From Bacteroidales bacterium (GTDB taxonomy: Bacteria > Bacteroidota > Bacteroidia > Bacteroidales > UBA932), in assembly GCA_015060405.1 (NCBI GenBank), contig SUYN01000019.1, forward strand, positions 1-49,504: DNA of 49,504 nt, read 5' to 3'. The notes beneath the pieces were generated by a model. The model searched no databases. It was not told where the DNA came from and worked only from the letters and a program-made list of their open reading frames with translations. The translations under genes were made by a program, and so were the position numbers. How positions within the stretch are numbered: position 1 is the first letter of the stretch; the number at the start of each line of letters is the position of its first letter. Shown here in pieces: positions 16,231 through 25,453 of the stretch.

Positions 16231-17937
16231 ATGGAAAGAATCATCGAGTGCGTGCCTAATTTCAGTGAAGGACGCAACAAAGAAGTAATCGGCTCGATTG
16301 TGAGTTCAATCGAGAAAGCCGGGGGGGTCAAGGTGCTGGACGTCGATCCGGGCGAAGCGACCAACCGCACGGTCGTAACATTTGTCGGAACACCCGAGGC
16401 TGTACTGGAAGCCGCATTCCAGGGCGTGAAGCGGGCAGGAGAGCTCATCGACATGCGTCAGCATCACGGAGCTCATCCACGCTCGGGAGCTACGGATGTG
16501 CTGCCGCTCATTCCGATCTCCGGAGTCACTCTCGAGGAATGTGCGGAAATGGCCCGCGGACTCGCTGAACGCATATACAATGAACTTGAGATCCCTTGCT
16601 ACTGCTATGAAGCTGCAGCAAGGAAGCCAGAACGCAAGAACCTTGCAGTCTGCCGCGCTGGAGAATACGAGGCTCTCCCGGAGAAGATGGCAGACCCTGA
16701 CCGTCAGCCGGACTTCGGCCCGGGCCGCTACACGGAGCGCGCAGCACAGGCCGGCGCCACCAATGTGGGAGCCCGCGACTTCCTCATCGCTGTGAACTAC
16801 AACCTCAACACGACATCTACCAGACGCGCCAACGCCATCGCATTCGATGTCCGTGAGAAAGGCCGCCCGAAACGTGAGGGCAACCCTATCACCGGAAAGA
16901 TCGTGAAGGATGAGAACGGAAAGAACGTGATGATTCCGGGCACCCTCAAAGGATGCAAGGCCATAGGATGGTTCATAGACGAATACGGCATCGCCCAGGT
17001 GTCAATGAACATAACGGACATCAACACGACACCTCTCCATGTGGCCTTCGACGAAGTGTGCAGGGCAGCGGCAGCCAGAGGCGTACGCGTGACCGGAGCC
17101 GAGATCGTGGGCCTCGTGCCGAAACGCACTCTCATTGAAGCCGGAAAATACTATCTGACAAAACAGCAGCGTTCGAGCGGTGTCGCTGAGGAGGAAATCA
17201 TCAAGATAGCAGTCAAGTCCATGGGGCTGGATGACCTCAAGCCTTTCGAGCCGAAGGAGAAGGTGATCGAGTACCTCATCGAGAGCGAGGAAGAGGCAGC
17301 TGCCCGCGAAAGACTCGTACGCATGACATGCAAAGGTTTCGCGTATGAGACAGCATCCGAATCACCTGCTCCGGGCGGCGGCTCGATCTCCGCATATATG
17401 GGTGCCCTTGGAGCGGCCCTCGGCACAATGGTAGCCAACCTCTCTTCACACAAGCCGGGATGGGATGCACGCTGGCAGGAGTTCTCGGACTGGGCAGAAA
17501 AGGGCCAGGCTTCCCTCAAGGAGCTCGTTGCCCTTGTAGATGAGGACACGGCAGCCTTCAACAGGATCATGGCGGCCATCGGCATGCCGAAGGGGTCCGA
17601 TGAAGAGAAAGCGGCACGAGCAGCAGCTATGGAGGCGGCTACCCTGTATGCCACAGAAGTCCCTCTCAAGACCATGAAGGCAGCATATGCGACCTTCCCT
17701 CTCATCAGGGCCATGGCAGAAGAAGGCAATCCTAACTCCGTTTCTGATGCAGGCGTGGGCGCACTTGCAGCCCGCTCAGCCGTTCTCGGAGCGCAGCTCA
17801 ATGTCAGGATCAATGCCGCAGGGCTCAGCGACAGGGCGGCTGCCGACAGACTTTGCGCTGAGGCAGCGGAGATAGCAGCAAAGGCGGCAGCTGAAGAAGC
17901 CGCAGTGCTCGAAATCGTGAACAGTAAAATCCAATAA
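16231..17937 (+). CDS. ftcD: Glutamate formimidoyltransferase / formimidoyl-THF cyclodeaminase (fused)
   Basis: The last step of histidine breakdown. The N-terminal domain (about 1-330) moves the formimino group from formiminoglutamate to THF, releasing glutamate. The C-terminal domain (about 350-568) closes the ring to 5,10-methenyl-THF and releases ammonia. The start MERIIECVPNFSEGRN is the family signature, followed by HHGAHPRSGATDVLP. The cyclodeaminase part shows SPAPGGGSISAYMGALGAAL and an alanine-rich helical end. Both domains are complete in one 568-aa chain, as in animals and many Bacteroidota. It is followed after 79 bases by hutU. Confidence 0.95.
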   Translation: MERIIECVPNFSEGRNKEVIGSIVSSIEKAGGVKVLDVDPGEATNRTVVTFVGTPEAVLEAAFQGVKRAGELIDMRQHHGAHPRSGATDVLPLIPISGVTLEECAEMARGLAERIYNELEIPCYCYEAAARKPERKNLAVCRAGEYEALPEKMADPDRQPDFGPGRYTERAAQAGATNVGARDFLIAVNYNLNTTSTRRANAIAFDVREKGRPKREGNPITGKIVKDENGKNVMIPGTLKGCKAIGWFIDEYGIAQVSMNITDINTTPLHVAFDEVCRAAAARGVRVTGAEIVGLVPKRTLIEAGKYYLTKQQRSSGVAEEEIIKIAVKSMGLDDLKPFEPKEKVIEYLIESEEEAAARERLVRMTCKGFAYETASESPAPGGGSISAYMGALGAALGTMVANLSSHKPGWDARWQEFSDWAEKGQASLKELVALVDEDTAAFNRIMAAIGMPKGSDEEKAARAAAMEAATLYATEVPLKTMKAAYATFPLIRAMAEEGNPNSVSDAGVGALAARSAVLGAQLNVRINAAGLSDRAAADRLCAEAAEIAAKAAAEEAAVLEIVNSKIQ

Positions 17938-18016
17938 ACCAGCAGCTTAGGCTGAATCACCTGCGGCAGATGGAGCAGGCGATTCAGCTCTAAGTGCTGA
18001 CAATCAATATTTTAAG

Positions 18017-20041
18017 ATGCAGAACAGATTTCAGGAAGATATATTGGCAGGCATTCCGGCAGTGCTTCCGGAGCCTAAGCCATACGACACTACCATAAAC
18101 CATGCTCCAAAGCGCAAGGAGATCCTCAGCCCGGAAGAGAAGGTGCTGGCGATAAGGAACGCCCTCCGCTATTTTCCTAAGGAACACCATGAGATGCTTG
18201 CAAAGGAGTTCGCAAAGGAACTGAAGGACTACGGACGCATATATATGTACCGTCTTCGTCCTGACTATGAGATGTATGCCCGTCCTATCGACGAGTACCC
18301 TGCACAGTCAAGGCAGGCGGCAGCCATCATGGCCATGATCCAGAACAACCTGGACTATCGCGTAGCCCAGCATCCTCATGAGCTCATCACTTATGGAGGC
18401 AACGGAGCCGTGTTCCAGAACTGGGCACAGTATCGTCTTGTGATGCAGTACCTCGCGACAATGACGGACGAGCAGACTCTCGTGATGTATTCCGGACATC
18501 CGCTCGGTCTCTTCCCGAGCCACAAGGATGCGCCGAGGGTGATAGTCACCAACGGAATGGTGATACCGAACTACTCGAAGCCTGACCATTGGGAGAAGTT
18601 CAATGCTCTGGGAGTGTCGCAGTACGGTCAGATGACTGCAGGTTCATATATGTACATCGGCCCTCAGGGCATAGTGCATGGCACGACGATCACTGTGATG
18701 AATGCCGCGCGCAAGCAGCTCAAGGCAAGAGGACTGGCCGGTACTGAAGAGAATATGAAGGGAATGCTTTTCGTCACCGCAGGTCTGGGAGGCATGTCAG
18801 GAGCACAGCCTAAGGCCGGTGTCATCTCCGGAGTCGTGAGCGTGGTGGCGGAGGTCAACCCGCATGCCGCCCACAAGAGATACGAGCAGGGATGGGTGGA
18901 TGAAATCCACGACGATCTCGACAAGCTCATACCTCGAATCAGGAAGGCCACAGCCGAGAAGGAAGTCGTTTCCATAGCCTATCAGGGCAATGTCGTGGAC
19001 CTTTGGGAAAGACTTGCTGATGAGGATATATTCGTAGATCTCGGTTCGGACCAGACATCGCTTCACAATCCTTGGGCAGGAGGCTACTACCCTGTCGGCT
19101 ACACCTACGAGGAGTCCAACACGATGATGGCTGAAGAACCTGAAAGGTTCAGGGAATGTGTACAGGAATCACTCCGCAGACATGCGGCTGCAGTGAACAG
19201 GCTCGCCGACAAGGGAATGTACTTCTTTGACTATGGCAACGCCTTCCTCCTGGAGTCTTCCCGCGCCGGAGCGGACGTGCTTCTTGAAGACGGAAAGTTC
19301 CGCTATCCTTCTTATGTCCAGGACATCATGGGACCTCTCTTCTTCGACTACGGATTCGGGCCTTTCCGCTGGGTCTGCATGTCGGAGGATCCGAAGGACC
19401 TCGCAAAGTCAGACGCCATTGCAGCTGAAGTCCTCAAGGAGATCATGAAGGAATCGCCTGAGGAGATCCAGGGACAGATGCTCGACAACATAAGGTGGAT
19501 CGAGGAAGCCGGCAGAAACAATCTCGTGGTCGGTTCGCAGGCGCGCATCCTTTACGCCGACTGCGAAGGACGTACGAAGATAGCCCTCGCATTCAATGAG
19601 GCCATACGCAAGGGAGAGATCACAGCCCCTATCGTGCTCGGACGCGACCACCACGACGTATCTGGAACCGACTCGCCTTTCCGCGAGACATCAAACATCT
19701 ACGACGGCTCCCAGTTCTGTGCAGACATGGCTGTCCATAATGTCATCGGCGACGGATTCCGCGGCGCCACATGGGTGTCCATCCACAACGGCGGAGGAGT
19801 CGGCTGGGGCGAGGTGATGAACGGAGGATTCGGAATGGTGATAGACGGATCCGAAGACTCGGACAGACACATCCGCGAGATGCTTCTCTGGGATGTGAAC
19901 AACGGCATCGCACGCCGAAGCTGGGCCCGCAACGAAGGTGCGGTCTTTGCAATCAAGCGCGAGATGGAGCGCACACCGGGACTGAAGGTCACCCTTCCTA
20001 ATCTTGCAGACGAGGAAACCATCCTGAAGGCCCTCGAGTAA
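18017..20041 (+). CDS. hutU: Urocanate hydratase
   Basis: Converts urocanate to 4-imidazolone-5-propionate with a tightly bound NAD+ acting as electrophile. The 674-aa length is that of the long form found in Bacteroidota, compared with about 555 aa in Proteobacteria. Recognisable segments are YSGHPLGLFPS, YIGPQGIVHGT, the Rossmann-like GLGGMSGAQPKAG, DLGSDQTSLHNPWAGGYYP and GRDHHDVSGTDSPFRET. No damage is seen. It lies between ftcD and a Stealth-type gene; its pathway partners hutH and hutI come about 2.6 kb later on the same strand. Confidence 0.95.
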   Translation: MQNRFQEDILAGIPAVLPEPKPYDTTINHAPKRKEILSPEEKVLAIRNALRYFPKEHHEMLAKEFAKELKDYGRIYMYRLRPDYEMYARPIDEYPAQSRQAAAIMAMIQNNLDYRVAQHPHELITYGGNGAVFQNWAQYRLVMQYLATMTDEQTLVMYSGHPLGLFPSHKDAPRVIVTNGMVIPNYSKPDHWEKFNALGVSQYGQMTAGSYMYIGPQGIVHGTTITVMNAARKQLKARGLAGTEENMKGMLFVTAGLGGMSGAQPKAGVISGVVSVVAEVNPHAAHKRYEQGWVDEIHDDLDKLIPRIRKATAEKEVVSIAYQGNVVDLWERLADEDIFVDLGSDQTSLHNPWAGGYYPVGYTYEESNTMMAEEPERFRECVQESLRRHAAAVNRLADKGMYFFDYGNAFLLESSRAGADVLLEDGKFRYPSYVQDIMGPLFFDYGFGPFRWVCMSEDPKDLAKSDAIAAEVLKEIMKESPEEIQGQMLDNIRWIEEAGRNNLVVGSQARILYADCEGRTKIALAFNEAIRKGEITAPIVLGRDHHDVSGTDSPFRETSNIYDGSQFCADMAVHNVIGDGFRGATWVSIHNGGGVGWGEVMNGGFGMVIDGSEDSDRHIREMLLWDVNNGIARRSWARNEGAVFAIKREMERTPGLKVTLPNLADEETILKALE

Positions 20042-20103
20042 CAAGGTCATGAACGAAAGGACCTCAGATGAAAAAGGCTCAGGTCCGGAGGGGAACAGAG
20101 ACT

Positions 20104-21138
20104 ATGAACAGGAACGACATGCATATCAAGGATTCAGGCGGCAGCTCAATGCCGCCTGATTTTCCTGTTGACATCGTCCTGCCCTGGGTCAACGGCGACG
20201 ACCCGGCCCATAAAGCCCGGCTGAAGGCATATATCACATCAGAAAGAGAAGATGACAGACCGGATGTTGGAGGCGAAGGAAGATTCAGCGATATGGGAGA
20301 AATACGGCACTGCGTCGCATCCATCAACCGCTACGCACCATTCATTCGCACCATTCATATAGTCACCGACGGCCAGGACCCTGATCTGGAGGAATATATG
20401 AGGGATCTTTTCCCGCAGGGACATATACCTATGAACATCATCAGCCATCAGGACATATTCAAGGGATATGAAGAATTCCTGCCCACCTTCAATTCAAGGG
20501 CTATAGAGACAATGATATGGAGGATTCCCGGATTGAGCGAACACTTCATCCTGATGAATGACGACTTCTTCATCACCTCCCCGCTGACACCGCAGGATTT
20601 CTTCCTTGGCGAAGACACCATCTGCTATGCATCCTGGTACAGCACCCTGGCCGCGAAGACTTTGTGGGCCCTCAAGCTGAAGAGGAAGGGTCGCAGAAGG
20701 ATAAGCTTCAAGCATTCGATGGTAAACGCCCTCGACCTGCTCGGCGGCGGAAGGAGGTTCCTCTATCTCGGACACACGCCAAGGGCACTGAAAAGAAGTT
20801 TCTTCGAAGACTTCTTCAGCAGGCGCGAAGACCTCATAGTCAGAAACATAAGACACAGGTTCCGCCATGAGGAGCAGTTCAATTCCCAGGAGCTGTTCTA
20901 CATAAGCGAGGCAAGACAGGGCAGATGCGTGGTGATCCCTCCGAAGGACAAGGCCATATTCATCATGCCTTCAAAAGGGAGGAAGCATATCGAACGGAAG
21001 ATCAAGGCCTTCGGCAATGGGGAGGGATACAAGTTCGGATGCATAAACACATTGAGCGAAGCATCCGTGGCAGACAGGGAGAGGGTGCTTGAATGGCTTA
21101 AAGATTTCGAGACACGGAATAGTCCACCTTCAAGGTAA
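20104..21138 (+). CDS. Stealth family sugar-phosphate transferase (capsule/surface glycan)
   Basis: Stealth proteins join hexose-1-phosphate units in capsules and surface glycans and include the vertebrate GlcNAc-phosphotransferase. Conserved regions appear in order: DIVLPWVNGDDP (CR1), RFSDMGEIRHCVASINRYAP and IRTIHIVTDGQ (CR2), FNSRAIETMIWRIPGL then ILMNDDFF (CR3), and HTPRALKRSF with RHRFRHEEQFNSQ (CR4 region). The ATG at 20104 has an unusually good GGAGGGG 10 bases upstream; an in-frame ATG at 20068 is also possible. Its 3' end overlaps the opposing wzi-type gene by 41 bp. It stands among histidine-degradation genes, so its job probably relates to wzi and not to hut. Confidence 0.85.
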   Translation: MNRNDMHIKDSGGSSMPPDFPVDIVLPWVNGDDPAHKARLKAYITSEREDDRPDVGGEGRFSDMGEIRHCVASINRYAPFIRTIHIVTDGQDPDLEEYMRDLFPQGHIPMNIISHQDIFKGYEEFLPTFNSRAIETMIWRIPGLSEHFILMNDDFFITSPLTPQDFFLGEDTICYASWYSTLAAKTLWALKLKRKGRRRISFKHSMVNALDLLGGGRRFLYLGHTPRALKRSFFEDFFSRREDLIVRNIRHRFRHEEQFNSQELFYISEARQGRCVVIPPKDKAIFIMPSKGRKHIERKIKAFGNGEGYKFGCINTLSEASVADRERVLEWLKDFETRNSPPSR

Positions 21139-22573
21139 TGCCGAAGGAATCCGGATAGAGCCTGCCTATATCCGAATATACTCCCACCATGAACCCCGCA
21201 GGAAGACCGGTGAGTTTCCGTGACAGGCCGACCTCCACAGCCATGGAAAGCTGCCATGGAGCATTCGCGTATAGGGATGATTCCGGCTGGTCATATCTTC
21301 CATAGTTCCTGCTGTAAGTTGCCTTGAACATATATGGGAGATCCTCGGCAAGGTTGCCTCCCGCACCTATGTGAAGAGCCCTGACCCTGTTGCACAATAT
21401 TCCGGCGACAGTGCCGTCATCTTCATACGCAAGCCCCCCTATGAGAGGCAGTCCGATCACACGGCCATGATATGTCCATCCCGACCTGTACATGCTGTTG
21501 TTGAAATAATTATCCCTTCCCCGGAGGATCACACGGCCGTAATACGGATCCGTCGGATCCTGGCCGCTCATCTCCTCCTCCGTCGCAGGCCTGTCATGCA
21601 GTGGGCCCGACTGCCATGTCGTATTTATGAATTCACACACAAGGTCGGTCAGAAATGCCTTTCTGTCATTGAAAGCCATCTTCATTGTCCACACCCCGTC
21701 AGGGAAATTCTGCATCCTCAGACCGGAACCGTCTTCGAAAGGCTTGTCATACTGGAAGACAAGTGAGGTCTTGTCCATAGTCCAGTCCATACGGATATAT
21801 TCACGTCCAAGATGGTTGCCAAGTACATTTATCCTGTCGGATGAGCTAGCCCCTTCTCCCCCGCCCTGAGCAAAGAACACACGCATATAGTCCCTCAATG
21901 ACGAGGGTTGCGGACCATACGAGGCAGACACGCCGCCCCACTGGGCTATATGCTCCAGTCCTCCCGAAAGAGAGATGGTTTCGGTGAGTCTGAGCTTGAT
22001 TTCCAAGGACTTATCGTGCAGCATCGCACCAGCTACGGATCTCCTGTCAGTCATCTGATAATGGGCAATATTACCTCGGAAGGCCAGCCGTTCGAGAGGA
22101 TATATCCAGTCCGTCCTCACATTCAGTCCCGGGATGTTACGTGCATTCAATGTCCACATCATATTACCGCCGGTTATGGAAAGGTCGCCGAGCTCCCTCT
22201 GACGCGGCAGCATGCCGACATCAGCGCGCAACATCTTCCAGCCCGCACTGACGTACAGACGGTCCACTATTCCATGAGCCTCCGCTCTTCTCACGGACGG
22301 ATTCTCCGCTACGAATCCCGCGACATCAGCAGCGCCCTCAAGGAAAAAGCCGTCTGTCCAGACATACTCCATCTCGGCAGCGAGTGTCACAGTTGCAGCA
22401 GATGTAGCCGGAAGGACGCCGTTTCTGCCCGTATAAGCCCAGAACGGCAACACCTCTTCAGAGCCTCCGCTCATGAAGGCAGCCCCTTTCCAGATGACAT
22501 TCCACCCCTGCGCAAATGCATCTGACACCGCACAAAGACATAATAGAAGGGTTATGAAACTTTTCAATCTCAT
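21098..22573 (-). CDS. Wzi-family capsule assembly outer-membrane protein
   Basis: A 491-aa predicted outer-membrane barrel. MRLKSFITLLLCLCAVSDAFA is a clean signal peptide ending in AFAQ, which fixes the start at 22573. The mature protein has the Wzi-type pattern of alternating beta-strands, with GDLSITGGNMMWTLNARNIPG, RDNYFNNSMYRSGWTYHGR and ATYSRNYGRYD, and ends with the strand FGITLKVDYSVSRNL. Wzi anchors capsular polysaccharide at the surface. A -7 box ends only 5 bases upstream of the ATG, so the mRNA may be leaderless. It converges with, and overlaps, the Stealth gene. Confidence 0.82.
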   Translation of the reverse strand: MRLKSFITLLLCLCAVSDAFAQGWNVIWKGAAFMSGGSEEVLPFWAYTGRNGVLPATSAATVTLAAEMEYVWTDGFFLEGAADVAGFVAENPSVRRAEAHGIVDRLYVSAGWKMLRADVGMLPRQRELGDLSITGGNMMWTLNARNIPGLNVRTDWIYPLERLAFRGNIAHYQMTDRRSVAGAMLHDKSLEIKLRLTETISLSGGLEHIAQWGGVSASYGPQPSSLRDYMRVFFAQGGGEGASSSDRINVLGNHLGREYIRMDWTMDKTSLVFQYDKPFEDGSGLRMQNFPDGVWTMKMAFNDRKAFLTDLVCEFINTTWQSGPLHDRPATEEEMSGQDPTDPYYGRVILRGRDNYFNNSMYRSGWTYHGRVIGLPLIGGLAYEDDGTVAGILCNRVRALHIGAGGNLAEDLPYMFKATYSRNYGRYDQPESSLYANAPWQLSMAVEVGLSRKLTGLPAGFMVGVYSDIGRLYPDSFGITLKVDYSVSRNL

Positions 22574-22578
22574 AGGGG

Positions 22579-22586
22579 CAAAGATA
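22579..22586 (-). promoter_or_regulatory. -7 box of the wzi-type gene
   Basis: TATCTTTG on the minus strand. It is the mirror copy of the hutH -7 box at 22600-22607, 13 bp away. Transcription would begin about 1-2 bases before the ATG at 22573. Confidence 0.65.
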
Positions 22587-22599
22587 AGTATATATTTCA

Positions 22600-22607
22600 T
22601 ATCTTTG
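22600..22607 (+). promoter_or_regulatory. -7 box of hutH-hutI
   Basis: TATCTTTG on the plus strand, predicting a start near 22612 and a leader of about 22 bases. Its -33 region coincides with the opposing -7 box at 22579-22586. Confidence 0.65.
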
Positions 22608-22633
22608 TAAGACATACAAACATCAAACATGTC

Positions 22634-24106
22634 ATGAACCACATAATTTCCCACAAGAAACTTACAATCGAGCAGGTCAAGGCCATCGTGACTGAGGGCA
22701 CACATCTGGAACTTGGCAAGGAAGCCGAAGCAGCCATCGTGAAATGCCGCAGATTCCTGGACACGAAGATGGAGGACATCGGCAGGCCGGTGTACGGTGT
22801 GACCACAGGATTCGGCTCACTCTGCAACATCACGATTCCTGCAGAAGATCTCTCACAGCTCCAGCACAACCTGGTGATGTCTCATGCCTGCGGCACTGGC
22901 GAGACAGTCCGTCCGGAGATAGTCAGGCTGATGCTTCTTCTGAAGATCCAGTCTTTGTCTTACGGATATTCGGGTGTACAGCTGATTACGGTACAGCGCC
23001 TGATCGACATGTTCAACAATGACATCCTTCCTGTCGTGTACCAGCAGGGGTCGCTCGGCGCATCCGGAGACCTCGCGCCTCTTGCCCACCTCTGCCTCCC
23101 GCTGATCGGTCTCGGAGAAGTCCTGTACAAAGGTGAGATCCGCAAGGCTGAAGAACTCTGGAAGGAAATGGGCTGGGAAGCGATACGTCTCCAGTCAAAG
23201 GAGGGACTTGCTCTCCTGAACGGAACCCAGTTCATGAGTGCTCATGCAGTGTGGTCGCTCATCCAGGCTGAAAGGCTTTCCGACTGGGCAGACAAGATCG
23301 GAGCAATGTCGCTTGAAGCATACGACGGCCGTATCGAGCCTTTCTATCCGCAGGTCCATGAAGTCAGGGCGCACAAGGGACAGATCGAGACGGCAGCGAG
23401 ATTCCGCGAGCTTCTTGAAGGAAGCGAAATCATAAAGCAGAAGAAGGTTCACGTACAGGATCCATATTCGTTCCGCTGCATCCCTCAGGTCCACGGAGCA
23501 TCCAAGGACACTATCCGCTATGTAAAGTCAGTCATAGAAATTGAGATCAACAGCGCCACAGACAATCCTACCGTATTCCCTGATGAAGACCTCATCATTT
23601 CAGCTGGCAACTTCCACGGACAGCCGATAGCAATTCCTATGGACATGCTGACCATCGCATTGTCAGAGCTTGCAAACATATCTGAAAGACGCATATACAA
23701 ACTTATCTCAGGCCAGAGAGGACTTCCTAACTTCCTCGTGGCAAAACCGGGGCTTAACAGCGGCTTCATGATTCCTCAGTACACAGCCGCATCCATCGTC
23801 AGCCAGAGCAAGGGTCTCTGCATGCCTGCATCTGCCGACTCCATCCCGTCTTCACAGGGTCAGGAAGACCATGTCAGCATGGGTGCAAATGCCGCCACAA
23901 AGCTTGTAAGGGTTGTGGACAACACGGAAAGGGTACTTGCGATAGAGCTTTTCAATGCTGCCCAGGCATTCGAGTTCAGAAGACCTCTGCGCTCGTCATG
24001 GGAGATAGAGAAGATCTTTGCGAAGTTCCGCAAAGTCGTTCCGTTCATCGAAGACGACCGCTACATGCATCCTCTGATCGAGAAATCAATCGAATTCCTC
24101 AGATAG
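22634..24106 (+). CDS. hutH: Histidine ammonia-lyase
   Basis: First step of histidine breakdown: removes ammonia to give trans-urocanate. The 490-aa protein carries GSLGASGDLAPLAHL, whose Ala143-Ser144-Gly145 cyclises into the MIO electrophile. VYGVTTGFGSL near residue 53 and QDPYSFRCIPQVHG are also typical, and FxxxQDPYS distinguishes HAL from plant-type ammonia-lyases. The length is normal. It is followed by hutI after 13 bases. It has its own divergent promoter, so it may be controlled separately from ftcD-hutU. Confidence 0.96.
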   Translation: MNHIISHKKLTIEQVKAIVTEGTHLELGKEAEAAIVKCRRFLDTKMEDIGRPVYGVTTGFGSLCNITIPAEDLSQLQHNLVMSHACGTGETVRPEIVRLMLLLKIQSLSYGYSGVQLITVQRLIDMFNNDILPVVYQQGSLGASGDLAPLAHLCLPLIGLGEVLYKGEIRKAEELWKEMGWEAIRLQSKEGLALLNGTQFMSAHAVWSLIQAERLSDWADKIGAMSLEAYDGRIEPFYPQVHEVRAHKGQIETAARFRELLEGSEIIKQKKVHVQDPYSFRCIPQVHGASKDTIRYVKSVIEIEINSATDNPTVFPDEDLIISAGNFHGQPIAIPMDMLTIALSELANISERRIYKLISGQRGLPNFLVAKPGLNSGFMIPQYTAASIVSQSKGLCMPASADSIPSSQGQEDHVSMGANAATKLVRVVDNTERVLAIELFNAAQAFEFRRPLRSSWEIEKIFAKFRKVVPFIEDDRYMHPLIEKSIEFLR

Positions 24107-24119
24107 GATTCAGGACAAG

Positions 24120-25343
24120 ATGAAGACAATAATATATAATATAGGAACCCTGGCAGGAATTCTGCCGGAGGGCGTCAGGATGCTGAAGGGTGAAGAGATG
24201 AACCATGTGGAGTGCATCCAGGACGCCTATCTGGTGATTGAGGACGGGATCATCGCAGAGTTCGGCAGTATGGAAGCCCTCGGCTGGAGCGGTGCAGAAT
24301 ATATCGACGCCAAGGACGGATTCGTGATACCTGCTTTCTGTGACGCACATACACATATCGTATATGCCGGATGCCGCGACGGAGAGTTCAGGGACAAGAT
24401 TGCCGGACTTTCATATGAAGAGATAGCAGCTCGCGGAGGAGGAATCCTGAACTCTGCAGACCTTCTCCACGAAACATCCGAAGATGATCTCTACCGCCAG
24501 TCAATGGAACGTGTAAACGAGGTCATGGCCATGGGAACGGGCGCAGTGGAGATCAAGAGCGGCTACGGGCTCACGCTTGAAGATGAACTCAAGATGCTGC
24601 GCGTAATACGCAGAATAAAGGAGACAACACCTCTGACGGTCAAATCCACATTCCTGGGAGCACATGCCGTAGGAAGGGCATATAAAGGCCGTCAGGACGA
24701 TTATGTCGACCACATATGCAAAGACATGCTTCCAGCCGTTGCAGCCGAAGATCTGGCTGATTTTGTGGATGTCTTTACAGACAAGGGATTCTTCACGGTC
24801 GAGCAGACAGACAAGATCCTGTCGGAAGCCGCGAAATACGGGATCAAGCCCAAGATTCATGCTAACGAACTTGCAGTCAGCGGAGGCGTACAGGTCGGTG
24901 TGAAGCATAAAGCTCAGTCGGTTGATCATCTTGAAGCCACTACAGATGCCGAGATAGAATGTCTCAGGGATTCCGGCACAATGCCTACGATGCTGCCCGG
25001 ATGTTCTTTCTTCCTGGGCATTGAATTCGGAAGGGCGAAGGACTACATCGATGCCGGACTTCCCGTCGCCCTGTCATCCGACTACAACCCTGGCTCGAGC
25101 CCGAGCGGAAACATGCGCTTTGTAATGGCGCTTGGATGCATAAGAATGCGTCTCACACCAGAGCAATCCTTCAATGCATGTACAATCAATTCCGCCTATG
25201 CAATGGGAGTAAGCGACCTCGTCGGATCGATCACAAAAGGCAAGAAAGCCAATCTCATCATAACCAGGCCGATTCCATCGCTCGCCTTCATCCCATACAG
25301 TCACCAGACTCCGGTCATAGAACGAGTGATCATCTCAAAATAG
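24120..25343 (+). CDS. hutI: Imidazolonepropionase
   Basis: A metal-dependent amidohydrolase that opens 4-imidazolone-5-propionate to N-formimino-L-glutamate, the FtcD substrate. In 407 aa it has the metal-binding DAHTHIVYAG (His77, His79), GGGILNSA, KSGYGLT, HANELAVSGG and the C-terminal SSDYNPGSSPSGNM with the last metal-ligand Asp. It is co-transcribed with hutH and followed by a strong terminator. The pathway is thus complete: HutH, HutU, HutI, FtcD. Confidence 0.96.
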   Translation: MKTIIYNIGTLAGILPEGVRMLKGEEMNHVECIQDAYLVIEDGIIAEFGSMEALGWSGAEYIDAKDGFVIPAFCDAHTHIVYAGCRDGEFRDKIAGLSYEEIAARGGGILNSADLLHETSEDDLYRQSMERVNEVMAMGTGAVEIKSGYGLTLEDELKMLRVIRRIKETTPLTVKSTFLGAHAVGRAYKGRQDDYVDHICKDMLPAVAAEDLADFVDVFTDKGFFTVEQTDKILSEAAKYGIKPKIHANELAVSGGVQVGVKHKAQSVDHLEATTDAEIECLRDSGTMPTMLPGCSFFLGIEFGRAKDYIDAGLPVALSSDYNPGSSPSGNMRFVMALGCIRMRLTPEQSFNACTINSAYAMGVSDLVGSITKGKKANLIITRPIPSLAFIPYSHQTPVIERVIISK

Positions 25344-25351
25344 AAAATCAA

Positions 25352-25391
25352 AAGACTCCGGACTTCAATTCAAAGAAAGGTCCGGAGTCTT
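25352..25391 (+). terminator. Terminator after hutI
   Basis: AAGACTCCGGAC (25352-25363) and GTCCGGAGTCTT (25380-25391) form a 12-bp perfect stem with a 16-base loop, followed by an AT-rich tail. Confidence 0.85.
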
Positions 25392-25417
25392 ATTTATAAT
25401 GTGCATTATACGGAAAA

Positions 25418-25436
25418 GGGTGGCCACCGGCCACCC
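25418..25436 (-). terminator. Terminator of the ompA/coiled-coil lipoprotein operon
   Basis: GGGTGGCC (25418-25425) and GGCCACCC (25429-25436) form an 8-bp perfect stem. Read on the minus strand it is followed by TTTT. It stands 17 bases after the distal stop codon at 25454, not after the TGA at 25784, suggesting that the gene once ended at 25454. Confidence 0.75.
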
Positions 25437-25453
25437 TATTTCTTGGATTGTGA

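Noticed and set aside
20068..20103. Longer N-terminus of the Stealth protein starting at 20068
   Set aside because: Not excluded, but the extra 12 residues are highly basic and the GGAGGGG in front of 20104 favours the shorter form.
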